DNA of 49,176 nt from positions 1 through 49,176 of the forward strand of contig CAZOFW010000001.1 in the NCBI GenBank assembly GCA_964579365.1, given 5' to 3'. Below are positions 1 to 7,758 of this stretch, piece by piece (the stretch's first letter is position 1; each line of letters opens with the position of its first letter). The stretch is from JAKPKF01 sp964579365. GTDB lineage: Bacteria > Patescibacteriota > Dojkabacteria > SC72. Below the pieces are notes generated by a model. It had not been told where the DNA came from, made no database searches, and saw nothing but the letters and a program-made list of their open reading frames with translations. The translations under genes were made by a program, and so were the position numbers.

Positions 1-1160
1 GAACCTCTACTCCAGCACACCATGATGCAGCAAAAATATTTTGGAAGAAGTGTGAGGAAAAGGGAGATATATATAAGAAGCAATACTCTGGAAGGTATTG
101 TATAGGCTGCGAGAGATATCTGACAGAGAAAGAACTAGTAGATGGTAAATGTCCTGACCACAAAACAGTCCCAGAGATTAAAGAAGAGGAGAATTACTTC
201 TTCAGACTATCCAATTACAGAGGACCTTTACTTAAATGGTTCGATGAAAACAAAGATTTCCTCAAACCAGAATCAAAGATTCCTGAATTGAGAAAGATAA
301 TTGCAGAAATTGAAGATATTAGTATTTCAAGATTAAAAGAAAATCTCCCATGGGGGATAGAAGTTCCAAATGATCCAGAGCAGGTCTTCTATGTTTGGTT
401 TGATGCTCTCACTAACTATGTAAATGCTGTTGGATTTGGTACTGATGAAAAAAGATTAAACGAATGGTGGCCAGGGATACAGTTGTGTGGTCCAGATAAT
501 TTAAGATTCCAGGGTGCAATATGGCAAGGAATGCTTGCAAGTGCAGGACTACCCCACTCCTCCAAACTTCTTGTACACGGTATGGTTTTAGGACCAGATG
601 GTACAAAGATGTCCAAAACAATTGGGAACGTAATCTCTCCTTTCGACCAAGAGGCTAAATTTGGTTATGAAATTGTGCGTTTCTACCTGCTAACAGGAAT
701 AACGACATACGGAGACTGTGCATATAAAGAAGATGATCTTATCAATATGTATAACTCAAGATTAGCAAATAACTTCGGAAATCTTCTAAACAGGACAATA
801 CATCTTGCAAACAGCAAAGAAGTAGAAATTAATAAGGAACAATCGGTGGAGGATGAAATTAAAAAAGTAGTAGATAAATATGTAGAAGATGCCGAGAAGC
901 TATACGAAAATTTCGAAATCTCTCTTGCTGGAGAAAAAATCGATGAATTGGCAGATTATGGGAACAAATATATTACCAAGGAAGAACCTTGGACCAAGGA
1001 AAAAGAACAAGCAGAGAAAATTCTCAACAATCTGAGTTACCTTCTTGCCAAAGTAATACATCTGTACAGCCCAATCATTCCAGAGAGTGCATCTAAAGCA
1101 GTACAGTATCTCAATGCCCGAGAAACAATAATTCTTTTCCCTAAAATAGAGAGCAGATAA
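1..1160 (+). CDS. metG: Methionyl-tRNA synthetase, 3' part (5' end outside window)
   Basis: Charges tRNA-Met with methionine in the cytoplasm. The frame is open from base 3 with no start, so the N-terminus (HIGH region) lies upstream of the window. About 385 residues are visible. The first part carries a zinc knuckle with CIGC followed by CPDH (Cys-Cys-Cys-His), the arrangement I recall for Thermus-type MetRS. The class I signature KMSKT appears as GTKMSKTIGN, followed by the helical anticodon-binding domain. The protein stops at FPKIESR without a C-terminal Trbp111-like tRNA-binding domain, so it is the short form. An internal Met at 288 is not the start, because conserved sequence continues upstream of it. 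The next gene starts 58 bp downstream with its own -10 box. Confidence 0.95.
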   Translation, partial: TSTPAHHDAAKIFWKKCEEKGDIYKKQYSGRYCIGCERYLTEKELVDGKCPDHKTVPEIKEEENYFFRLSNYRGPLLKWFDENKDFLKPESKIPELRKIIAEIEDISISRLKENLPWGIEVPNDPEQVFYVWFDALTNYVNAVGFGTDEKRLNEWWPGIQLCGPDNLRFQGAIWQGMLASAGLPHSSKLLVHGMVLGPDGTKMSKTIGNVISPFDQEAKFGYEIVRFYLLTGITTYGDCAYKEDDLINMYNSRLANNFGNLLNRTIHLANSKEVEINKEQSVEDEIKKVVDKYVEDAEKLYENFEISLAGEKIDELADYGNKYITKEEPWTKEKEQAEKILNNLSYLLAKVIHLYSPIIPESASKAVQYLNARETIILFPKIESR

Positions 1161-1181
1161 TACATTTGTATATGTGTATTA

Positions 1182-1190
1182 TGCTATACT
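1182..1190 (+). promoter_or_regulatory. Extended -10 promoter for the pilN-like operon
   Basis: TGC-TATACT (TG at 1182-1183, hexamer 1185-1190) lies 28 bp before the ATG at 1219. Transcription would start near 1197 and give a leader of about 22 nt. No good -35 box is visible, which is acceptable for an extended -10 promoter. Confidence 0.5.
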
Positions 1191-1218
1191 AATTTAGAAA
1201 AGATTTTAAAACTGCCAA

Positions 1219-1776
1219 ATGTTTAAATCGGAAAAACAACCACAATCTATTGATTTCCTGCAACCTGTGTATTCTCCCACTGATATATGGTCAAACGCAT
1301 ATATGTGGCTTACAGAGGTTGGTAAGTACCTTTTAATTGCCGTAGAGGTTATTGTTTTGGGTGTATTTATCTCTAGGTTTGTACTAGACAAGAAAAATAA
1401 TGACCTAACAGAAGAGGTAAACAGTAAGGTAACCCTACTCTCTAATGATACGTGGAAGAAAAATACCGTACTTTTCGACAATTACCAATCTCTTCTTTTT
1501 GATGTACAGAAGATTCGTGAAGGTCAGGAGATTAATTCTACCGCTGTTAGTGAATTAATAAATGGGGTCCCATCTTCTCTTAAAATTAAGAACTTCTCTT
1601 TCACACGAGGGAAGGTGTCTTTTCTCTTTACTGCGAACAATCTTAATGCCATAAAAAACTATGAGTCAGCACTCAAGAGCAATACCGATTACCATGATGT
1701 TAGATTCACAATCTCTAAGGATTCAAATGAGATTAATGTAAGGGCAACGTTCTCTTTATATGAGGAGGAAGAATAA
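1219..1776 (+). CDS. PilN-like type IV pilus assembly protein
   Basis: 185 residues. A cytoplasmic N-terminus of about 35 residues is followed by one membrane helix (about 37-55, LLIAVEVIVLGVFIS), a polar coiled-coil stretch, and a C-terminal alpha/beta domain ending in EEEE. This is the PilN plan: inner-membrane alignment-complex protein with a ferredoxin-like periplasmic domain. The assignment rests on architecture and on the following gene, which has the matching PilO plan and overlaps this stop by one base (TAATG). PilN normally binds cytoplasmic PilM through a short N-terminal motif; no pilM is seen here, although the N-terminus has a conspicuous SIDFLQP segment. It could also be a GspL/EpsL-like C-terminal fragment. 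Family is moderately sure, role is inferred. Confidence 0.55.
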   Translation: MFKSEKQPQSIDFLQPVYSPTDIWSNAYMWLTEVGKYLLIAVEVIVLGVFISRFVLDKKNNDLTEEVNSKVTLLSNDTWKKNTVLFDNYQSLLFDVQKIREGQEINSTAVSELINGVPSSLKIKNFSFTRGKVSFLFTANNLNAIKNYESALKSNTDYHDVRFTISKDSNEINVRATFSLYEEEE

Positions 1777-2393
1777 TGGAGAAAAAAGGATTAAACACAA
1801 CAGAATATATTAAGATAATAAAAGAATCTCCCGAGAAGAAGAAGGGCTATGCTTTTGCTATTGTTACGGTAGTTGTTGCTATCGCATTGGTGGTACTTGC
1901 AATAAGGCCAACAATTTTAACGATTTCAAGAATAAACAAGGAAATCAAAGAGAAGGAGAGAATTGATACGGCACTTACACAGAAGATTTCTACCCTAACA
2001 GAACTTGATAAGCAATATACAGAGCAAAAAGCTAATTTCACAAGTCTTAAATTAATATACCCTGCAAATGCTAATTTCAGTTTACTACTCGCAAATATTG
2101 AATCTGTAGTATCTAGAAATGGATACGCACTTGGAAGTGTCGGTTTTGATAAGTATGACAAGAATGAGAACTATAAAATTAGTGCAAAATATCTTGTCCC
2201 ATGGTCATTGAGAGTCACAGTAAAGGGAAGGGTTGTTAATCTCATAAATCTTCTTAAAGATTTTGAGGGCATGCCAATGTATCCTGTCGTTGAATCTGTA
2301 TCCTACTCTAGCCAGGTAGATAAAGCTGGATTAACAACGTTCGGTATAAATATGAGAATATATCAGATAGAAAATAGTAATTTTTACGAATAA
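1776..2393 (+). CDS. PilO-like type IV pilus assembly protein
   Basis: 205 residues. A 25-residue cytoplasmic N-terminus is followed by a single membrane helix (about 26-45, AFAIVTVVVAIALVVLAI), a coiled coil (INKEIKEKERID onward) and a C-terminal ferredoxin-like domain with an LVPWSLRVTVKG strand. In type IV pilus and type II secretion systems PilO pairs with PilN in the inner membrane and links the motor side to the outer parts. The start ATG shares its A with the preceding TAA, so translation is almost certainly coupled and the two proteins are likely made in equal amounts. No pilin, PilB or PilC is in the window. GspM is an alternative name for the same fold. Confidence 0.6.
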   Translation: MEKKGLNTTEYIKIIKESPEKKKGYAFAIVTVVVAIALVVLAIRPTILTISRINKEIKEKERIDTALTQKISTLTELDKQYTEQKANFTSLKLIYPANANFSLLLANIESVVSRNGYALGSVGFDKYDKNENYKISAKYLVPWSLRVTVKGRVVNLINLLKDFEGMPMYPVVESVSYSSQVDKAGLTTFGINMRIYQIENSNFYE

Positions 2394-2398
2394 AAGAT

Positions 2399-2641
2399 AT
2401 GGAGATGTTAAGAAAATCTATAATTGTTCTGATTCTACTAGGAGTAGTAGCTTTGGCATGGGTTGGTGGCTCAATCTACTACCAGAATAGTAGTATAGAT
2501 GTAGATCCAAATGCACAGGGACTTACCAAAACATTGAGACCTGATTTTGATGTTGAGGAATTAGAAAAAATAACCTCAAGAACAGATAATTCCTTTCCTG
2601 TTTCGCCATCCGAATTTACAGTTTTAACAGAGGGTAATTAA
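2399..2641 (+). CDS. Small single-pass membrane protein in the pilNO operon
   Basis: 80 residues, not recognised. One membrane helix lies near the N-terminus (about 8-27, IIVLILLGVVALAWVGGSIYY), followed by a short extracytoplasmic tail rich in Ser, Thr and acidic residues. It starts 5 bp after the pilO-like gene; an alternative ATG at 2405 is equally possible and neither has a clear Shine-Dalgarno. The position is where pilP often follows pilNO, but PilP is a longer lipoprotein and there is no lipobox Cys here. Its stop overlaps the rpoD stop by 4 bp, so there is no room for a terminator between the two convergent genes. Confidence 0.65.
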   Translation: MEMLRKSIIVLILLGVVALAWVGGSIYYQNSSIDVDPNAQGLTKTLRPDFDVEELEKITSRTDNSFPVSPSEFTVLTEGN

Positions 2642-3717
2642 TCAATATAATCATCTAATTTCTGTTGTGCTGACTTCTCTTTCAATTTCTTTAATGCTTT
2701 TGCCTCAATCTGTCTAATTCTTTCTCTTGTTACTCCGAATTCTTTTCCTACCTCTTCAAGTGTTCGGGATACTCCATCTTCAAGTCCGAATCTTAGAGAA
2801 AGTACTCTTCTCTCTCTGTCTTGTAAGGTATCCAATATGTCTTTAAGTTGGTTTTTTAAATACTCTGCAGTTGCAAATTCTTCTGGTGATTGAGACCAAT
2901 CGTCTGGAATAATATCTTGAAGCTTACTATCCTTCTCCTCCCCTATTGGTGTAGAAAGTGGTGCAGGATTCTGTTTAATCTTTCTAATCTCTGCTACCTT
3001 ACTTAGCTCAATATCCATTTCTTTTGCAATCTCCTCATCTAAAGGAGGTCTCCCAAGCTTTGTTGTAAGGGTATTGTTTACTTTGTTGAATTTGTTAATT
3101 GTTTCAATCATATGTACTGGTACACGAATTGTTCTAGCCTGATCTGCAATTGCTCTTGTTATTGCTTGTCTAATCCACCAAGTTGCATATGTAGAAAATT
3201 TAAAACCTTTTTTGTAGTCGAATTTCTCAACAGCTCTCATTAATCCAATGTTTCCCTCTTGGATTAAATCCAAAAGCTCCAAACCACTCTTACTGTATTT
3301 CTTTGCAATACTGACAACGAGTCTTAAGTTTGCGGTTATTAACAATTGCCCAGCTTCTTTGTCTCCATTCTCAATTCTTTTTGCAAGGATAACCTCTTCT
3401 TCACCGGTCAAAAGAGGAATTCTACCAATTTCGTAAAGATATGATCTAATTGCATCAGTTGAAAGGCTAGATTGAATAGTTTTAAGTATTCTAATCTTCT
3501 TCTCAAGAGTTAATTCTTCCTTTACCACTGCTTCCAATGTATCCTCTGGTTCTAGTACCTCAATCTCATTTTCTTGAAGAGATTTGAAGATATCGTCGAG
3601 CAATTCTACATCTTCCTCGATTGTTGGAAAGATATCTAACAAGTCTTCCTGAGTAAGAAAGCCTTGGTCTTTACCTTTGTCTACGAGGTTTCTGATTGCT
3701 TTGCTTTTATCGGTCAT
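2638..3717 (-). CDS. rpoD: Primary RNA polymerase sigma factor (sigma-70/RpoD)
   Basis: 359 residues. It directs RNA polymerase to housekeeping promoters. The N-terminal 75 residues resemble a shortened region 1.1 and the large non-conserved region is absent. Region 1.2 has SLSTDAIRSYLYEIGRIPLLT. Region 2 is canonical (DLIQEGNIGLMRAVEKFD, then FSTYATWWIRQAITRAI), with the aromatic residues that melt the -10 box. Region 3 begins with RVPVHMIETINK. Region 4 ends with the helix-turn-helix VGKEFGVTRERIRQIEAKAL that reads the -35 box. The TTGACA/TATAAT-like promoters found elsewhere in this window agree with this factor. Divergent from the zinc-ribbon gene, only 26 bp away. Confidence 0.97.
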   Translation of the reverse strand: MTDKSKAIRNLVDKGKDQGFLTQEDLLDIFPTIEEDVELLDDIFKSLQENEIEVLEPEDTLEAVVKEELTLEKKIRILKTIQSSLSTDAIRSYLYEIGRIPLLTGEEEVILAKRIENGDKEAGQLLITANLRLVVSIAKKYSKSGLELLDLIQEGNIGLMRAVEKFDYKKGFKFSTYATWWIRQAITRAIADQARTIRVPVHMIETINKFNKVNNTLTTKLGRPPLDEEIAKEMDIELSKVAEIRKIKQNPAPLSTPIGEEKDSKLQDIIPDDWSQSPEEFATAEYLKNQLKDILDTLQDRERRVLSLRFGLEDGVSRTLEEVGKEFGVTRERIRQIEAKALKKLKEKSAQQKLDDYID

Positions 3718-3727
3718 GTTTTGGTTA

Positions 3728-3736
3728 TGGTATAAT
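3728..3736 (+). promoter_or_regulatory. Extended -10 promoter, probably leaderless
   Basis: TGG-TATAAT (hexamer 3731-3736) is followed by only 7 nt before the ATG at 3744, so the predicted transcription start is at or next to the start codon. It lies in the 26-bp gap between divergent rpoD and the zinc-ribbon gene. Confidence 0.6.
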
Positions 3737-3743
3737 TTTATAT

Positions 3744-4082
3744 ATGGACAATAAAAAAGACGATTTAATCGACAAAAAACAGTTTTTTATAGATACAATT
3801 GCAAGGTTTTGCGATAAGTGTGGGTCTCCATTTGTAGTAGAAGATGTTAATATACTCCAGAGAACCGGAATATCCAGCATTATACACTTTTCATGCCATA
3901 ATTGTAAATCAAAGCATATTGCTACCTTTATTTCTCCACTTGGAATGAACCACAGAGTACCTGTGAATACAGATCTGTCTGTTAAGGAAATTAGTAAATT
4001 TGCTCAACAGAGAGAGACTTCTGCACAAGAGATACTGGATATCTATATGTATCTGAAAAAGAATTCAAAAGTACTAATTTAG
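3744..4082 (+). CDS. Small zinc-ribbon protein of unknown function
   Basis: 112 residues from the ATG at 3744. A longer reading from 3696 would begin inside rpoD on the other strand and upstream of the -10 box, so I reject it. Residues about 22-52 hold two CxxC knuckles, CDKC and CHNC, about 25 residues apart, typical of a zinc ribbon. The rest looks like mixed alpha/beta with a C-terminal helical part (SVKEISKFAQQRETSAQEIL). I do not recognise a family. A nucleic-acid-binding or transcription-associated role is possible because it is divergently paired with rpoD, but that is only context. Its stop overlaps the stop of the convergent DUF4012 gene. Confidence 0.75.
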   Translation: MDNKKDDLIDKKQFFIDTIARFCDKCGSPFVVEDVNILQRTGISSIIHFSCHNCKSKHIATFISPLGMNHRVPVNTDLSVKEISKFAQQRETSAQEILDIYMYLKKNSKVLI

Positions 4083-7069
4083 TTTGCTTCTCTCCAGATT
4101 ATCTCGAAAGAGGTGTCTTTGTTTAGCTCGAATCTACTTGATAGTTGGTTTTGTATTGCATTTAGGCTATCTGCTTCTTCGATATTCCATGATGATGGAT
4201 ATGTGATATCCAATGTGTATGCGTGTGATTTCTCCCCTGGCTGTTTAAACAAGTCTATTGTCAGTAATATGTTGTCCCCATTCTTGATGATGGGGAAAGA
4301 GGCATTCTCCTGTGTCCTCTTTAATTGGTAAGAAACCTCCAAGGTATTAACATCTCTAATATTTGTATTAAACCATCCTCCTAATACCTTAAATCCACTT
4401 TCTTTGTATGCTGTATATTTATTCCCATCCATTCCTTTAACAGAAAGAACTGTTGCATATGATGGGATATATACCCTCTGGTAATTAATATATTTCCCTT
4501 GTGGGTATACAAGATTCACCGAAGTATTCTCTGTTGCTATTATATATTTAAATATAATTGTATTTTCATCTCTAATATCTATTTGGAGATTATAATTCTT
4601 CTCAAGGTAAAGATTGGCTTTGTTTGCACCCCAGTTCCAGTCAATAGCGATTGGTGCTTCATTGTACTTTGAATTTAAAGAATCTGCCCATGCTCTTGAG
4701 TTGAAGAAATTAAAAGCATCTCTGTTTTTAAATGATGCCTGTAAGTGTTTTTCATCCAAAGATTCACCGAATACGTCAGAAAGAGATATTAGATCAGTGA
4801 TATTCTTTGAAAGTAACTTTTGTATTATTTCATTAGCGAGATTTGCAAGGAAAGTTGTTTTTTGTGTTGTCCCTGGTGTGAAATTCTCATGCAGTTTAAA
4901 TATCTTGCTGTAAAGATTTTCGCTAGTTACAAGCTCTGTCTCTCCAGGTACTTCGATACCACCCCATTTATCTAACAATTTTTGTACAAAGGTTATATCT
5001 ATGGTTATGATCCCATCTAAATCGTCTCCCTTTCCGAGTGCTTTGATGAATGGCTGGGCATTTAGATATGTTTCTGTTAAATCTGGGTACCAGTTAACAA
5101 GAGAAAAATTCCAGGTTTTTAATCCTAGAGCTTCCCGCATTGATTTAGGAGCGGTAAAAGTTTTACCTTGTACTTTTAACGTACCATCTGCATTGTAAAT
5201 GTCATCGACAAAAAGCTCCCTTACCTGTCCACCCTCTATCCCTACTACACCGTAACTTGTTAACCATCCACCAGTACTTCTGATTTCGGATTCATTTTGC
5301 AAAAGTATGAGGTATCTTTTTCGTTCATCAACACCAAGTAAGTCTGGAAGGAAAGTAATTATCTCTTTGTAATCTGATGTCACAGAGTTGAGGTTGCTTG
5401 TTAATTCTTTGATCTTAAGGATTTTATCTTGGGAGAATTTAGGAAATACTGAGGTGTTGATATTGCCAATGATGTCGTTTGAAAGAGAAATCTTGTATGT
5501 AGCATCATCGATTTTGTACTGGTTTGCTTCCATTGCGGTTAAGTATTCGCGATACTCTCTTGAGGTAGAGGGGAGTGATCCTTGAATATCAACTGCAGGT
5601 TGGAAATCTTTAATGTATGAGGCTAATGGTTCAATTGAATCTAAAAGCCCGTAAGCACCATCTACAGCATATTGGGCACCAAGGATTAGCTCTACTGAAT
5701 TATTGTAAAAATCACGTTGCCCAGTTACTTGGAATATCCATTTTAGATTGCTTAATGTCCCAGAAACCCTATCGATATTTCTGTCTAAAACTACAACTTC
5801 TTTCTTTGCTTTGGAAGTATCTAAATCAAGAATGGAGTCATTAATACTTTTTGTTGAAGAAGAAATTATTGCGAGTCCTATTAATGTCCCAAGAATTGGA
5901 TATATTATGAAGTATGTCAAAAGAATTATTAAGACCGAGATACCGGCATATTTAGGTATTTCAGAACTATCAATATCTCTTTTTGAGAAGATTTTCTTAA
6001 TTGGTGAGAGAATTTTAGAGACAAAGTTTCCCAGTGAAGTTTTGTATATCTTTACACTTCCACGGGCCTTTTTCTCAAGATTTTCTTTTCCTTCCATATT
6101 CCATTTCTTATTTATACTGTCGTAGTAGGTCTGAATCTGTTCAACAAGAGACTCTTCAAGAGATACCTGTTGCAACCATCCGTATTTTGATGCATGAGGT
6201 GCTGGGACATACAGGTCCTGTATTACAAATTCTGTATTTTCGCTTTCTACAAATTTGATGGATTGTGCCTCTGTATTTAATTCAAGTAGTTTGTAGGCCA
6301 TGGAAAGAGTTGTGTAGTTATTCTTGTTCGCCAATGTAATTACCTCACCCTTCGTTTTGTCAGAGAAAGTTAGTTTCAAGATGCCATATGTAGCATCGTT
6401 CTCGTTTATTACATTATGCAAATCCAATCCTTCTCCTTTAATGGTAATTTGTGGTTTCTCTGTAGAATCTTTTAGAAGATTATGTAGGGTATCGTTGTCA
6501 ATTCGTGTTATTCCTTTCCCAAGGAGATTTCCAATTCGCAGTATCCTAATATTCAAATTTGTTTTGTCTTTAAACTCTGCCGCAAGTGTTTCGCAATATT
6601 TCTGTAGTTCAATGTTTGAATATGGGGAAGGAGATGCCACTTTTGAATTGTTTACTCTGTTTGAAAGCTCTCTGTTTAATGCAAGAGAGGTTATTAAAGA
6701 GAATTTCGCATTGTTTTTTCTTGCATTCTTTAGTGTTAAATCAAGATATCCTGTTTCTCGAAGGAATTCTTTACTGTCAAAATCCTTTTGTGCGAGATGC
6801 TCATTTAGAAGATAGAAAAGGTAATCGAATCTCTTGAGGTTCTTAAAAAGAGCCTCCATGCCCTTAAATTCGAAGAAATCTACACTCTTGGATTTCTTTA
6901 ACTCAGAGATATATCCTCTTGTTTGTGCATTAAATCTGTCTATGATAATTACGTGACTTCCTTGCTCTATAAGGGTCTTTGTAATGAGATAACCCATTCT
7001 TGAACCACCATGCACTATGACGGTTACTGGTGTTTGGCTTTTAATTTTTGTTAGGGCAGAATTACTCAT
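4079..7069 (-). CDS. SDR (epimerase-like) domain fused to membrane-anchored DUF4012
   Basis: 996 residues. Residues about 15-310 have the extended short-chain dehydrogenase/epimerase plan: an N-terminal VIVHGGSRMGYLI nucleotide loop, and a SPYSNIELQKY segment where the YxxxK pair should be. Both are damaged: the central glycine of the GxxGxxG loop is replaced, and the catalytic Lys position reads Glu. A basic linker is followed by a membrane stretch (about 375-403), then an extracytoplasmic DUF4012 region to the end, recognisable by LILLQNESEIRSTGGWLTSYG and LDGIITIDITFVQ. DUF4012 proteins are large envelope proteins of unknown biochemistry in Actinobacteria and CPR. The start overlaps the PEGA gene stop by 8 bp, so these are one operon. 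Probable role: envelope assembly, with the SDR domain as a binding rather than catalytic module (inference). Confidence 0.8.
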   Translation of the reverse strand: MSNSALTKIKSQTPVTVIVHGGSRMGYLITKTLIEQGSHVIIIDRFNAQTRGYISELKKSKSVDFFEFKGMEALFKNLKRFDYLFYLLNEHLAQKDFDSKEFLRETGYLDLTLKNARKNNAKFSLITSLALNRELSNRVNNSKVASPSPYSNIELQKYCETLAAEFKDKTNLNIRILRIGNLLGKGITRIDNDTLHNLLKDSTEKPQITIKGEGLDLHNVINENDATYGILKLTFSDKTKGEVITLANKNNYTTLSMAYKLLELNTEAQSIKFVESENTEFVIQDLYVPAPHASKYGWLQQVSLEESLVEQIQTYYDSINKKWNMEGKENLEKKARGSVKIYKTSLGNFVSKILSPIKKIFSKRDIDSSEIPKYAGISVLIILLTYFIIYPILGTLIGLAIISSSTKSINDSILDLDTSKAKKEVVVLDRNIDRVSGTLSNLKWIFQVTGQRDFYNNSVELILGAQYAVDGAYGLLDSIEPLASYIKDFQPAVDIQGSLPSTSREYREYLTAMEANQYKIDDATYKISLSNDIIGNINTSVFPKFSQDKILKIKELTSNLNSVTSDYKEIITFLPDLLGVDERKRYLILLQNESEIRSTGGWLTSYGVVGIEGGQVRELFVDDIYNADGTLKVQGKTFTAPKSMREALGLKTWNFSLVNWYPDLTETYLNAQPFIKALGKGDDLDGIITIDITFVQKLLDKWGGIEVPGETELVTSENLYSKIFKLHENFTPGTTQKTTFLANLANEIIQKLLSKNITDLISLSDVFGESLDEKHLQASFKNRDAFNFFNSRAWADSLNSKYNEAPIAIDWNWGANKANLYLEKNYNLQIDIRDENTIIFKYIIATENTSVNLVYPQGKYINYQRVYIPSYATVLSVKGMDGNKYTAYKESGFKVLGGWFNTNIRDVNTLEVSYQLKRTQENASFPIIKNGDNILLTIDLFKQPGEKSHAYTLDITYPSSWNIEEADSLNAIQNQLSSRFELNKDTSFEIIWREAN

Positions 7070-7715
7070 TTGTATCCTCTACATTATCAAAATTAACGGG
7101 TATAGGGAAATTGAAAGCTTTTAGGTTAAGTAAATATCCTTTTCTAATGATTAGGGGTATTTCAACATCCTCGTATCCAAGGGCAGAAATCTTTACTTGG
7201 TACTGGTTCTCTTGTAATTTTACCTCTGTAATCGGTAAATTTTCTAAATATTCTCCATCTACAAACAATTTGGCATTGTCAGCATTGCTCGTAGCTGTAA
7301 GGAAACCTTCTGAATTAGAGATCTTTGGCTCTGGAGAGTAGTATATTATGCTTCCGTGTAGAATATCTTCTGGCCCAATCCCCAAATCTATCCTAGAAGA
7401 AGTATTCTTGTAAAGAGGTATTTTGAAAGTTTGCTTTTTGTAAAAAGTTTCTCCAGAAGCAATCTTTTCTAATTCAATGATATATTCTCCTTCCTTGAGA
7501 TCCTCTATCTCCTGTGGTGTTTCTCCGTACTCTTTTCCATTTATCCATATCTTTGCTTTTCCGTTTTGTAAAACTATCTCTAGAGTAGTGTTGTTGTAGA
7601 AGCGTTTAATGATTGGAAGAGAGCCAATTATGCTGTTAATTGGAATGAAGTAAAAAAGAATTGAAAGTAGAATTACGCTTCCTACTATTATGATGGCAGT
7701 TTTATGGTTTCTCAT
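7062..7715 (-). CDS. Membrane-anchored PEGA-domain protein
   Basis: 217 residues. An uncleaved N-terminal membrane anchor (about 8-28, AIIIVGSVILLSILFYFIP) is followed by two PEGA-like beta repeats. The first has KIWINGKEYGETP with EGEYIIELEK; the second has KLFVDGEYLENLP with ENQYQVKISALGYED. PEGA domains are surface-layer or cell-wall-associated modules of unknown ligand. The gene is directly upstream of, and overlaps, the SDR-DUF4012 gene, suggesting the two extracytoplasmic proteins are made together. A TATAAT lies 7 nt before the ATG, so a leaderless mRNA is likely. Confidence 0.8.
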   Translation of the reverse strand: MRNHKTAIIIVGSVILLSILFYFIPINSIIGSLPIIKRFYNNTTLEIVLQNGKAKIWINGKEYGETPQEIEDLKEGEYIIELEKIASGETFYKKQTFKIPLYKNTSSRIDLGIGPEDILHGSIIYYSPEPKISNSEGFLTATSNADNAKLFVDGEYLENLPITEVKLQENQYQVKISALGYEDVEIPLIIRKGYLLNLKAFNFPIPVNFDNVEDTNE

Positions 7716-7722
7716 CAGTTAA

Positions 7723-7728
7723 ATTATA
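7723..7728 (-). promoter_or_regulatory. -10 box of the PEGA-DUF4012 operon
   Basis: On the minus strand TATAAT is followed by 7 nt and then the ATG at 7715, predicting transcription start at the start codon. Confidence 0.5.
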
Positions 7729-7758
7729 TGGAAGAGCACTCTGTTTGTCCACTAAAGA

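Noticed and set aside
3696..3743. Upstream start for the zinc-ribbon gene
   Set aside because: It begins inside rpoD and before a TGG-TATAAT promoter whose transcript would start at about 3743.
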